Shown one piece after another: positions 1 through 6,375 of a stretch of 10,295 nt of DNA (position 1 is the stretch's first letter; each line of letters begins with the position of its first letter). Location: contig DAOWCY010000236.1 of assembly GCA_030639305.1 (NCBI GenBank), forward strand, positions 1-10,295, written 5' to 3'. Origin of the DNA: JAGLQA01 sp023135565 (GTDB lineage Bacteria; Acidobacteriota; Aminicenantia; UBA2199). Below the pieces are notes generated by a model. It ran no database searches. It was given only the letters and a program-made list of their open reading frames with translations, and was not told where the DNA came from. Both the position numbers and the translations under genes were made by a program.

Positions 1-15
1 TGCACGAGGAGGCGT

Positions 16-90
16 TAAGCCGCTTCGCGGCAGGGGTGGTGATAGCGCTTCTCGCTTTTTTAAACAAAAGTTTTGTTCAAACTTTTTCAA
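16..90. repeat. Dispersed two-module intergenic repeat, copy 1
   Basis: Two blocks recur in the same order and orientation near 2333-2421. Block A (16-34) matches 2333-2351 at 18 of 19 bases and folds as GCCGC-TTC-GCGGC. Block B (65-90) matches 2396-2421 at 24 of 26 bases and contains the palindrome CAAAAGTTTTG. Spacer length differs between copies (30 versus 44 bases). The stop codon and last few codons of the SDR gene on the minus strand lie inside block B. It does not code for a protein. It could be a dispersed chromosomal repeat or a terminator-like element; only two copies are visible here. Confidence 0.6.
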
Positions 91-877
91 GCCTGTGGGC
101 GGCGGGGGTTCTTAGAGCGATAATGCTGTCGCTTTTTATAGGGAAAGGAATATGCAGCGTTTCCAGGGCCTTTAAAAATATTAGGGGAATTATGGACGGC
201 AGCGGCACAAAAAGACATCTTGTGTTCAGGTCCTGTTTCATTTTTTGCAGCAGTGCTTTCATGGACACCATCTCATCCTGGAAAGCTTGATATACGCGGG
301 GTTCGGGGTTGTTAAGCGCTGCCTCGATGATTAAACACAAATCTTCCACCTGGATGATAGGCACATCGTAATTGCCGCCGTCTAACAAGGGGATTGTAGG
401 CAAGCTTTTGAGGACTTTGCCCATTTTCCGGGCCAATCCGCCGTCTCCTAACACCAACCCCGGCCTGATTACCGGCTGCTTTTCTTCCAAAAAGAAACTT
501 TCCAATTCATACTTTATCGCCCCGTATGTGGATTTCGTACCGGGTCCGGCAGAATAGCTGGTCAAAAAGATTTGGCTTTTAACGCCCATCTCTTTGGCTG
601 CCCGGAACCATTTTAGGGTGCCTTCGATATTGGTGGCTTTTATATTTTTCCTGTGTAGGGAATAGGCGCCGTGCACTACAGCGTCGATATTTTTAAAAAC
701 TTCGGCATCGAATTCCCCGTTTAAGGGCATCCGGTTGTAGCCGGAGAGTACCGGTTTTAATTCTTCTCTAAGAACCGGGCCTGTGCCGCAGCCGTAAACC
801 TCGAAACCCCGGGATTTTAGGTGTTTCGCTGTGTGGGTGCCGATAAATCCTGTGACTCCTGTAATAAATATTTTCAT
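77..877 (-). CDS. NAD(P)-dependent epimerase/dehydratase (extended SDR)
   Basis: This is a complete 266-residue cytoplasmic oxidoreductase of the extended short-chain dehydrogenase family. The N-terminus has the Rossmann nucleotide-binding motif GVTGFIG (Gly7, Gly10, Gly13). The catalytic pair is Tyr118-x-x-x-Lys122 in TYGAIKYE, with serines at 107 and 109 placed as the usual third catalytic residue. Family members act on nucleotide sugars, sterols or other secondary alcohols; the substrate cannot be read from sequence. The ATG at 875-877 has GGAGG at 888-892, about 10 bases upstream. It starts 45 bases after the sulfatase-like gene ends, so the two are probably co-transcribed. At 266 residues it is shorter than many extended SDRs (about 300), and its last codons and stop lie in a dispersed repeat, so the C-terminus may have been trimmed. 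Confidence 0.88.
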   Translation of the reverse strand: MKIFITGVTGFIGTHTAKHLKSRGFEVYGCGTGPVLREELKPVLSGYNRMPLNGEFDAEVFKNIDAVVHGAYSLHRKNIKATNIEGTLKWFRAAKEMGVKSQIFLTSYSAGPGTKSTYGAIKYELESFFLEEKQPVIRPGLVLGDGGLARKMGKVLKSLPTIPLLDGGNYDVPIIQVEDLCLIIEAALNNPEPRVYQAFQDEMVSMKALLQKMKQDLNTRCLFVPLPSIIPLIFLKALETLHIPFPIKSDSIIALRTPAAHRLEKV

Positions 878-922
878 CCTGGGATTACCTCCATAATTTT
901 GCCGAATGCCTAAAGCTGAAAA

Positions 923-2263
923 CTACTCGATATAGCCGAGAGAACGCAGTTCTTCGATCTCTTCCGGGGTTAAGGCGACGGCTTTGCCTTTAGCCGGGGG
1001 CAGGGAACGCACAAAGGCCGATAACCTGGCCGCCATCTTTTTTACCAGGTCCGGTTCCTGCCGGGCTGCATTTTGAAGCTCCCCGGGATCGCGACCTAAG
1101 TGATACAGTTCATAGGGTTTTTCCGGCACCCTATGCTCGATCAACTTCCAGTCGGACAACCTCAGTGACTGCACCTGTACGGTTTTCACCGCACGAAGCT
1201 GAGTATGAGCGAAAACAGGTACGCCTTTTCTTTTTTCTCCTTTCATCAGCGGAGTTAGGCTGCTGCCTTGCAGCGGTTTCGGCGCTTTGATGCCCAACAG
1301 TTCCAACAGCGTGGGCATTATATCTACGTGCAGCGTTGTCGAATTTACCACCGTTGGCGAATAACCCGGCGCCCGAATCAGCAGCGGCACTAACAACTGT
1401 TCTTCGTAAACCGTATAGCCATGCAGCGCCATGCCGTGCTCGACGAACTCTTCGCCGTGGTCGGAGAGGAACACTATCACACTGTTATCGAACAAACCGC
1501 GCTTTTTCAAAAAGTCCATCAGTTGGCCGAACTGGGAGTCGAAATAGAGCAATTCCTGGTCATAGAGAGCCTTCATGTGCCGGATGTCCGCTTTCGTAGG
1601 TTTGAATTTACCGGACACGATATAGTCCAACTGCCTGTGGTCTCCTGTTACCGGGCCCGCATATGCCGGGTCCACAAAAAAACTCTCGTATGCTTTAGGG
1701 GCGTCATAGGGGCTGTGCGTATCCATGTAATGCAGGTAAAGAAAAAAAGGACGCTTGCCGGGAGAACCGGCCAGGAACTCTTTTGCTTTTTCATTCACAG
1801 CCCCGGCCCTGCCGCGCAGGAACCTGTAAGTGCCGAAACCCTGCTTGAAACCGAAACGTTCCCTGATATTGGGATTGGTAATAAAACCGGTGCAGGTGAA
1901 ACCGTAATCTTTAAGAATTTCCGCCAGGGTGGTTTGGGATTTTGTCAGGGTGCCTTTAGCGTCCCAATGGGAAAGCGGGTTTATTACGCCGTGGCTGCGG
2001 GGATATAAGCCGGTAAAAATAGTGGCGACGGAAGGGCCGGTACGCGAAGAATGCGAATAATGGCGGCGAAATACTACCGCTTGTTTGGCGAATTCGTCTA
2101 TATTCGGAGAAGTTTTGTGTTCGTAACCATAGCTGCTCAAGTGGTCTGCCCGCAGGGTGTCCAAAAGCACGATAATCAAGTTATGGCCTTTATGTTGTTT
2201 TTTCCCGGAGCAGGAAAACAGCAGTAAAAGAAGCGCTAAAAAAAGTATCCGGTATCTAATCAT
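923..2263 (-). CDS. Sulfatase-fold (alkaline phosphatase superfamily) lipoprotein with Thr in place of the FGly Cys
   Basis: A 446-residue exported hydrolase or phosphotransferase. MIRYR and a Leu-rich segment form a signal peptide ending in the lipobox LFSC (Cys18), so it is probably membrane anchored outside the cytoplasm. Family metal-site motifs are present: LLDTLRAD (Asp35, Asp40), HYMDTHSPYD around 178-187, SDHG (Asp268-His269) and LHG (His281). At the position of the C-x-P-S-R formylglycine motif this protein has TGPSV (Thr75), so it should not need sulfatase maturation; many such relatives are phosphoryl or phosphonate-transfer enzymes instead. The C-terminus EEIEELRSLGYIE is typical of sulfatase-like proteins in this lineage. 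I chose the ATG at 2261-2263 rather than the in-frame ATG at 2293, because a TATAAT box lies between them and this start puts the signal peptide at the very N-terminus. Confidence 0.85.
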   Translation of the reverse strand: MIRYRILFLALLLLLFSCSGKKQHKGHNLIIVLLDTLRADHLSSYGYEHKTSPNIDEFAKQAVVFRRHYSHSSRTGPSVATIFTGLYPRSHGVINPLSHWDAKGTLTKSQTTLAEILKDYGFTCTGFITNPNIRERFGFKQGFGTYRFLRGRAGAVNEKAKEFLAGSPGKRPFFLYLHYMDTHSPYDAPKAYESFFVDPAYAGPVTGDHRQLDYIVSGKFKPTKADIRHMKALYDQELLYFDSQFGQLMDFLKKRGLFDNSVIVFLSDHGEEFVEHGMALHGYTVYEEQLLVPLLIRAPGYSPTVVNSTTLHVDIMPTLLELLGIKAPKPLQGSSLTPLMKGEKRKGVPVFAHTQLRAVKTVQVQSLRLSDWKLIEHRVPEKPYELYHLGRDPGELQNAARQEPDLVKKMAARLSAFVRSLPPAKGKAVALTPEEIEELRSLGYIE

Positions 2264-2269
2264 GACACG

Positions 2270-2298
2270 ATTATATAAAAAATCCCCTCCCATTGCAA
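2270..2298 (-). promoter_or_regulatory. Sigma70-like promoter for the sulfatase-like/SDR unit, possibly leaderless
   Basis: On the minus strand TTGCAA (2293-2298) is followed after 17 bases by a perfect TATAAT (2270-2275). Only CGTGTC separates the -10 box from the ATG at 2261-2263, so transcription would begin at or next to the start codon and give a leaderless mRNA. The upstream in-frame ATG at 2293 overlaps the -35 box and would not be on this transcript. The GGGAGGGG run at 2283-2290 is about 20 bases from the chosen ATG and too far to serve as its ribosome site. Confidence 0.55.
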
Positions 2299-2299
2299 G

Positions 2300-2348
2300 C
2301 CCGCTGCGCGGGGGGACGGCGTCCCCAGCCTATAAGCCGCTGCGCGGC
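2300..2348. repeat. Three consecutive GC-rich hairpins
   Basis: Three perfect short stems follow one another: CCCGC-TGC-GCGGG (2300-2312), GGGGAC-GGC-GTCCCC (2312-2326) and GCCGC-TGC-GCGGC (2336-2348). The first and third look like diverged copies of the same AAGCCGCTGCGCGG unit, and the third belongs to block A of the dispersed repeat. They lie between two divergent promoters, upstream of both transcription starts, so terminator action on either gene is unlikely. They could stop read-through from outside or be a REP-like element. Confidence 0.55.
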
Positions 2349-2421
2349 AGGAGCCAACGATGGCCGTTTATTGTGTAGAAAAGCGTACCGCTCATCAAAA
2401 GTTTTGATCAAACTTTTACAA
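2333..2421. repeat. Dispersed two-module intergenic repeat, copy 2
   Basis: Block A (2333-2351) and block B (2396-2421) repeat those at 16-34 and 65-90, in the same order and orientation, with one and two mismatches. Block B here extends into a further ACAAAAGTTTGG, giving several AAAGTTT/AAACTTT arms that can pair in alternative ways. No open reading frame of note overlaps it. Confidence 0.6.
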
Positions 2422-2462
2422 AAGTTTGGCCCCCGGCAGGGTCGCCGAAGGCAAGTCAATGA

Positions 2463-2491
2463 TTGAAAAATACGGCTATTTATGTTATCAT
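2463..2491 (+). promoter_or_regulatory. Sigma70-like promoter for the GT-C glycosyltransferase gene
   Basis: TTGAAA (2463-2468), a 17-base spacer and TATCAT (2486-2491) match the sigma70 consensus at 5/6 and 5/6. Transcription would start near 2498, leaving an untranslated leader of about 84 bases before the ATG at 2582. Confidence 0.55.
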
Positions 2492-2543
2492 CCTGTAACA
2501 GTTCGCTGAGCAACAAATTTTTTTTATTCCTAAAATAACTTTA

Positions 2544-2568
2544 ATAGGGTGGGGGCGCAGTCCCCTAT
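2544..2568 (+). promoter_or_regulatory. 5' leader hairpin upstream of the glycosyltransferase start
   Basis: ATAGGG (2544-2549) pairs with CCCTAT (2563-2568) around a G-rich loop, ending 13 bases before the ATG at 2582. The gene has no clear Shine-Dalgarno sequence (only AAAAGACG before the ATG), so this stem may affect start-site access. There is no U-tract, so it is not a terminator. The effect on translation is inference. Confidence 0.3.
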
Positions 2569-2581
2569 CACATAAAAGACG

Positions 2582-4288
2582 ATGAAAAACACTATACCGA
2601 ATTCTATCAAAGAACACTTAAAACAGCACAAGCTGCTGTATCTCTCTTTTTTAATTTTTGCCATTCCTTTTTTGATTACCCGGCTGCCATTTTTTTTAGA
2701 TTACCCGGTTTTGATGTTCGATCCCGACTATCTACACTATTATATGGTGGTAGACCAGGTAGATAAAGGACTGTTTCCTACCTTTATAATACGTTCTCCC
2801 GGTTATCCCCTTTTCCTGAAACTGGTTTTTACCTTTTTTAACAGCAATATGGCAGTGGTGATTATCCAGGCGCTGCTCAGTTTTCTTGTGCCGCTCTTTT
2901 TTATCTATACTATATATAGAGTTTACCGCCAACGGTTTAAATATATCTCCCTGCTGGCTGCGGGAGGGCTGGCGGCTTTCGTATCTTCATCTATCCATCT
3001 TTTGTCCGACACCACCCTCTTAACCGAAAGCCTGTATGTGAATAGTATTATCTTATTTTTTGCGCTCCTTATTAGAGGAATTCATTTAAAAGAAAACTTG
3101 ACCTGGGTTTTTTGTTCGCTGTCCATGGCCGCGGTAATACTTATTCGTCCCAGCGGCATGTTTTTGATAGTGGTCTATCTTATTACGGCGCTGTTTTTGT
3201 TTCTTAATTCCCGCAGGAAAAAAGAAATCCTATCATTTTCGCTGCCTGTTATCCTTATACTTTTTTTATTATCCGCCTATAATTATTTCACCATCGGTTC
3301 TTTTTCCTTTTCCGCCGTTTATTCGGAACATGCGCTCATTTCTTTTACTTCCACATTCTTGGAAACAAAAGAGAGCTATCCGGCGGAAGTAAACGAGATC
3401 ATCGAAAAGAGCAAGAAAAAAATCGGCCCTAAACATAAAAAAGCGATAGAATATCCCTGGGACATAACAGCAGTGGAAGAGCTCTGGAATATTAGAAAAA
3501 CAAACCGGGCACTGCGCCGCCATTACAATCGCAATCGTAACTTTATATTCGCCTCGCTTTTGGCCCTTGAGGAAAAGGACAGTCACGCCCTTTACTTGAA
3601 ATGGCGGCCCCTTTTAAAAGATATGGCCTGGACGGCTATAAAGAAAAACCCCGGCATTTACCTGAAATATGTATATGTAAACCTGTTCGTTTATTTCTTT
3701 CGCAACATGAAGGATGTGGATTTCTACGAAAAACTAAAAGGCAGGTATGCCCGGTTTCTCACGCCGCACAGGTATTACAAAGGATTCCTGGAAAAAACGA
3801 TTATGACAAGGGTATATTATAAAAAAAAATATGCCGCAACCCTGTCGAAAAGTGAGGATTTTTTGAATGCCTTTTTAAAAGAGAACCGGCGGCCGGAAAA
3901 GATAGCAAATTTAGACCGTTATAAACAGGATGGGAAGTGGCAGGTGGAGATAAAGCCTACTTTCCTGCAGAAACTGCATATCATTTATAAAAAAACCCAC
4001 GATTTTTTGTTCAGGAATGTGTTATGGGTATTGGGTTTCTTTTTTGTATTGGTTTTCAGTTTTGTGCGTTTGTTAAAATCCCGTTTTTCTCACAGCGGCG
4101 CTTTGATATTGTTTTTATTGACGCTGTCGGCCCTGATGCACGGGCTTATTATTAGCCTATCTTCTTTTTCTATTCTACGTTATAGTTATTCCATGGAGTT
4201 TGTCTATTATTTATCGCTGTTTTTATTACCCCTGATCCTGCCCTTTTCCCCTCCCGGGAAAAAGAACGGGGAAAAAGCGGAATTATGA
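2582..4288 (+). CDS. GT-C fold membrane glycosyltransferase (PMT/ArnT-like)
   Basis: A complete 568-residue polytopic inner-membrane protein. A short basic N-terminus leads into a first membrane helix (about 18-38). The following loop carries the acidic cluster FDPDYLHYY (Asp47, Asp49), placed like the catalytic Asp of GT-C enzymes that use polyprenyl-phosphate sugars. RSPGYPLFLKL at 71-81 and DTTLLTESLYVNSIILFF near 140-160 are typical of the PMT/ArnT-like group. Several helices follow to about residue 240, then a basic non-membrane domain (roughly 250-470), and further helices near 475-560. It probably transfers a sugar to a lipid, glycan or protein on the outer face of the membrane; donor and acceptor are unknown. 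The ATG at 2582 lacks a strong ribosome site. It is divergent from the sulfatase-like gene and convergent with the SRPBCC remnant. Confidence 0.8.
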   Translation: MKNTIPNSIKEHLKQHKLLYLSFLIFAIPFLITRLPFFLDYPVLMFDPDYLHYYMVVDQVDKGLFPTFIIRSPGYPLFLKLVFTFFNSNMAVVIIQALLSFLVPLFFIYTIYRVYRQRFKYISLLAAGGLAAFVSSSIHLLSDTTLLTESLYVNSIILFFALLIRGIHLKENLTWVFCSLSMAAVILIRPSGMFLIVVYLITALFLFLNSRRKKEILSFSLPVILILFLLSAYNYFTIGSFSFSAVYSEHALISFTSTFLETKESYPAEVNEIIEKSKKKIGPKHKKAIEYPWDITAVEELWNIRKTNRALRRHYNRNRNFIFASLLALEEKDSHALYLKWRPLLKDMAWTAIKKNPGIYLKYVYVNLFVYFFRNMKDVDFYEKLKGRYARFLTPHRYYKGFLEKTIMTRVYYKKKYAATLSKSEDFLNAFLKENRRPEKIANLDRYKQDGKWQVEIKPTFLQKLHIIYKKTHDFLFRNVLWVLGFFFVLVFSFVRLLKSRFSHSGALILFLLTLSALMHGLIISLSSFSILRYSYSMEFVYYLSLFLLPLILPFSPPGKKNGEKAEL

Positions 4289-4302
4289 ATTACGAATCCT
4301 GG

Positions 4303-4366
4303 GGCCGGGTTTTGCATGTTAACCTTTGTTTTTCATCTTTCGCAAACCGGGGGGCTGTAACCGGCC
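4303..4366. other. Nested inverted repeat between convergent genes
   Basis: GGCCGG (4303-4308) is the exact complement of CCGGCC (4361-4366), and inside it TTTGC (4311-4315) pairs with GCAAA (4342-4346). It lies in the 108-base gap between the stop of the glycosyltransferase gene and the end of the convergent SRPBCC remnant. A bidirectional terminator would fit the position, but neither side has a convincing T-tract. Confidence 0.3.
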
Positions 4367-4396
4367 TGTCCCCAAAATTTTCCCCGGCTGATTCGT

Positions 4397-4774
4397 TTAC
4401 AATGTTTTGAGGTGATCTTTCAGGTATTTAAGCAGCAGCTTTTCGCTTTTTTTTACGAACATAGGCCCTATTATTAAATGTCCCAATATCTTGCCGACAA
4501 AAGAAAATCCCACCTCGAATTTATGTGTCGATATAACATGAGTGACCGCCCCCGATTGTTTTAGATCCACATGCCATTCCAAATGTTTCAGCGGGCCTTC
4601 TTTTTGCACGGCGTAGAAAGTGTTTGCCCGCCGGTTTACATGAACCTCGACGGTTTCGATGCCCGGGATGCCGTTTAGAACGATCTTCAGTTGGGTAATA
4701 ATGATCTCATCGCCGTTATTTTTCGGTTTCTTGATAATCTTTCCCCATTTACAGTAGGGCACATAAGGAGGACG
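4397..4774 (-). pseudogene. 5'-truncated SRPBCC (START/polyketide cyclase-like) gene
   Basis: The reading frame runs from RPPYVPYCKWGKII to the natural-looking end KYLKDHLKTL. It matches the C-terminal four-fifths of SRPBCC ligand-binding proteins (RatA/COQ10-like): the PYVPYC turn, the central KHLEWHVDLKQSG strand pair and the long C-terminal helix. Family members usually have about 25-30 residues before this turn, forming the first strand and helix (IDAP-x-E-x-V/Y-type). Here the frame meets a TAA at 4775-4777, and none of the three upstream frames shows the missing segment. The only start available is a GTG at 4760-4762, inside the conserved turn and without a Shine-Dalgarno sequence. I read it as a truncated, probably inactive gene. 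A short working protein of 121 residues from the GTG is possible but less likely. Confidence 0.6.
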
Positions 4775-4970
4775 TTATGCGGCCACTATGGGGTGTTATG
4801 TAAACCAAAACCTGATCGATGGACACCCGGTCAGGTCTTGACAGGCTATCCGTGAATTCAAAATTTCGAGAAGCCAAAAAGCAGTGATAACGAGACCTGT
4901 AGGGGTGCATACATGCGTCCAAACAGTTCTCGGACAGTCTTTTAAGATGCGTCCCCGAAAGTCACCATCT
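4775..4970. other. Gene-free spacer between the SRPBCC remnant and the peptide ligase
   Basis: I found no convincing gene in these roughly 200 bases. There is one clear stem: ACCTGATC (4810-4817) pairs with GGTCAGGT (4829-4836), eight base pairs with one G-T, around an 11-base loop. A TTCTCGGAC motif at 4927-4935 is repeated in inverted orientation at 6136-6144, on the other side of the ligase gene. Its left edge is where SRPBCC homology stops, so it may contain an insertion or deletion junction. Confidence 0.4.
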
Positions 4971-6089
4971 TTATCTAACCTGCTCCTCTTTTTTTCTGGA
5001 TTCATCTTCATATTTATCAACAGAGTGCTTTTCTAAAGCTTTTTTTGCCATTTCTTCGGCTTCCGGTATTAAATCGGGATATTTAATCGAAGCAGTGGAC
5101 ATATCCCATTTAAAATCAACTTTTGCCTGGACTAAAAACTCTGTAAAAGCATCCAATAATGGAAACTTTGTGCGATTCTCCACGAATAAGAATTGTCCCA
5201 TCTGATTAACTTCGAGAAAAATCCATTCATTTTCCGGCGTCACGATAAAATCAAAGCAGCCGAATACCAAGCCCAATTTTTGTAAAAGATTATAACATAG
5301 TTTCGATAAGCTATCCGGCACGTCCCAATTTTCAATCTGAAGTTCGTCGTAACTGCATCTCCAATCAGTTTTTCCCGATTTTGTTTGTTGAGATAAAATT
5401 TTAGCGCCGAATGCCCGTTTACCCATCATGGTTATTCTTAGTTCATAAGACTTGGGCACTAGCTCCTGGTATATTGCCGGGGTTTGTCTTAAAACATCAT
5501 CCTCAATAAGATCTTTTTCACGAATCACCGTAGTGTAGTTAGTCCAAACGTATTCATTATTCTGCCAGTAAGCTGCCTGCAGCGGTTTAAAGACAACTGA
5601 ACATTTATAGGACCGGATAAATTCCCGAATCCGCTCCGGATCATTGGAATACAGTGTGGCAGGTGTTTTCAATCCAATAGTTTTAGCAGAATCATGTTGA
5701 ATTATTTTAGAATTTGCCCGGAATCCTTTCTCCCGGGGGTTAACCCAAAAAGCGTCCTGCGGCAACAGGTCATACAATGATCTTCTAAATTCCTGGCATT
5801 GATATTGGGCATACTCCTGGTCAGCCGGATGAAGAATTTTATTATTTATTGTAAAAGATGGCCTGCGTCGCCAAATAGTGGAAAAAGTGGGATTAATCAT
5901 TTGAATTTCTGAATCGTTAATCATGACATCATGCTTTCTGTTGCTGAATTGAATCGATTCAGTTCCCTGAGCGGGAAAATCCGAGGAATGCCAAAGTACT
6001 GTCTGAATTCCTTTTTTTTCAAGCGCTTTGGCAACAGCATAACTATGGATATCCTCAACTGAGGCAATGATAAGAATTTTTTTTGCCAT
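4971..6089 (-). CDS. MvdC/MvdD-type ATP-grasp peptide ligase (graspetide maturase)
   Basis: A complete 372-residue cytoplasmic ATP-grasp enzyme. The family uses ATP to activate Asp/Glu side chains of a ribosomal precursor peptide and closes macrolactone or macrolactam rings with Thr, Ser or Lys. Visible family features, in order: N-terminal pre-ATP-grasp domain (KILIIASVED at 4-13), TIWRRRP (71-77), FWVNP (114-118), ATP-binding FKPL (Lys168), an acidic leader-contact region DLIEDD (193-198), TDWR (241-244), FGCFDFIVTPENEWIFLEVN (276-295, metal ligands expected at Asp280, Glu293, Asn295). Layout and motifs follow MdnC/MvdD closely. After about residue 326 comes a charged tail of about 45 residues not usual for MdnC. 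I chose the ATG at 6087-6089 because AAGGAG (6099-6104) precedes it; an upstream in-frame ATG at 6128 adds 13 unrelated residues. Its likely substrate is encoded just upstream at 6376-6555. Confidence 0.88.
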   Translation of the reverse strand: MAKKILIIASVEDIHSYAVAKALEKKGIQTVLWHSSDFPAQGTESIQFSNRKHDVMINDSEIQMINPTFSTIWRRRPSFTINNKILHPADQEYAQYQCQEFRRSLYDLLPQDAFWVNPREKGFRANSKIIQHDSAKTIGLKTPATLYSNDPERIREFIRSYKCSVVFKPLQAAYWQNNEYVWTNYTTVIREKDLIEDDVLRQTPAIYQELVPKSYELRITMMGKRAFGAKILSQQTKSGKTDWRCSYDELQIENWDVPDSLSKLCYNLLQKLGLVFGCFDFIVTPENEWIFLEVNQMGQFLFVENRTKFPLLDAFTEFLVQAKVDFKWDMSTASIKYPDLIPEAEEMAKKALEKHSVDKYEDESRKKEEQVR

Positions 6090-6125
6090 TCGAATGTGCT
6101 CCTTATTTTTTAGATATGATTTTGT

Positions 6126-6292
6126 CAAGGAGCCCGTCCGAGAATAGAATTGCGGATTTCAAAATGGGACAAGTTGCCAACATTTTTCCTGGATTTGACA
6201 TGCCAAAATCATAAATGGCCTTATTTTTAGGTTAAAATGGGAAACTTTTGTCGATATTTTTCATGTATATGAGTTGTCGGACGGCCTTCTGG
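6126..6292. repeat. Imperfect inverted repeat pair, possible small mobile element remnant
   Basis: Positions 6126-6145 and 6273-6292 are inverted copies that match at about 15 of 20 bases, with a perfect core TCGGACGG (6277-6284, complement at 6133-6141 region). Between them the 9-mer AAAATGGGA occurs twice in direct orientation (6161-6169 and 6234-6242). No open reading frame with a ribosome site lies inside. This fits a MITE-like or IS-end remnant of about 165 bases, but no target-site duplication is obvious. A third TCTCGGAC copy lies at 4928-4935. Confidence 0.35.
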
Positions 6293-6309
6293 TACCAATC
6301 ATAAATTAA

Positions 6310-6335
6310 GTGGTACTCACTTTATGGAGTACCAC
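6310..6335 (-). terminator. Hairpin between precursor and ligase genes (attenuator or partial terminator)
   Basis: GTGGTACTC (6310-6318) and GAGTACCAC (6327-6335) form a perfect 9-bp stem with an 8-base loop. It starts about 40 bases after the precursor stop codon, reading on the minus strand, and is followed there by TTAATTTAT, a weak U-tract. RiPP operons often have a partial terminator here, giving more precursor than enzyme. The role is inferred; the stem itself is clear. Confidence 0.5.
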
Positions 6336-6375
6336 CTTATAATGAACTTATAGAGATAATTATGCTTTAAAAACC

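Noticed and set aside
1421..2008. Long plus-strand open frame opposite the sulfatase-like gene (195 residues)
   Set aside because: It is antisense to a gene with clear family motifs and a signal peptide, has no ribosome site of note, and its translation shows no recognisable domain.
4765..4803. Plus-strand AAGGAGG followed by ATG at 4777
   Set aside because: The frame stops after eight codons. The purine run is simply the complement of the Pro-Pro codons in the SRPBCC frame.
4796..5020. Minus-strand open frame of 74 residues at the end of the ligase gene
   Set aside because: It overlaps the ligase's 3' end in another frame, and its predicted sequence has no recognisable fold. The part beyond the ligase lies in the junction spacer.
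6105..6185. Minus-strand 26-residue frame ending just before the ligase ribosome site
   Set aside because: Its ribosome site is weak, it overlaps the inverted-repeat element, and it has neither a leader-like helix nor acidic/hydroxyl core residues. Chance is the simpler explanation.
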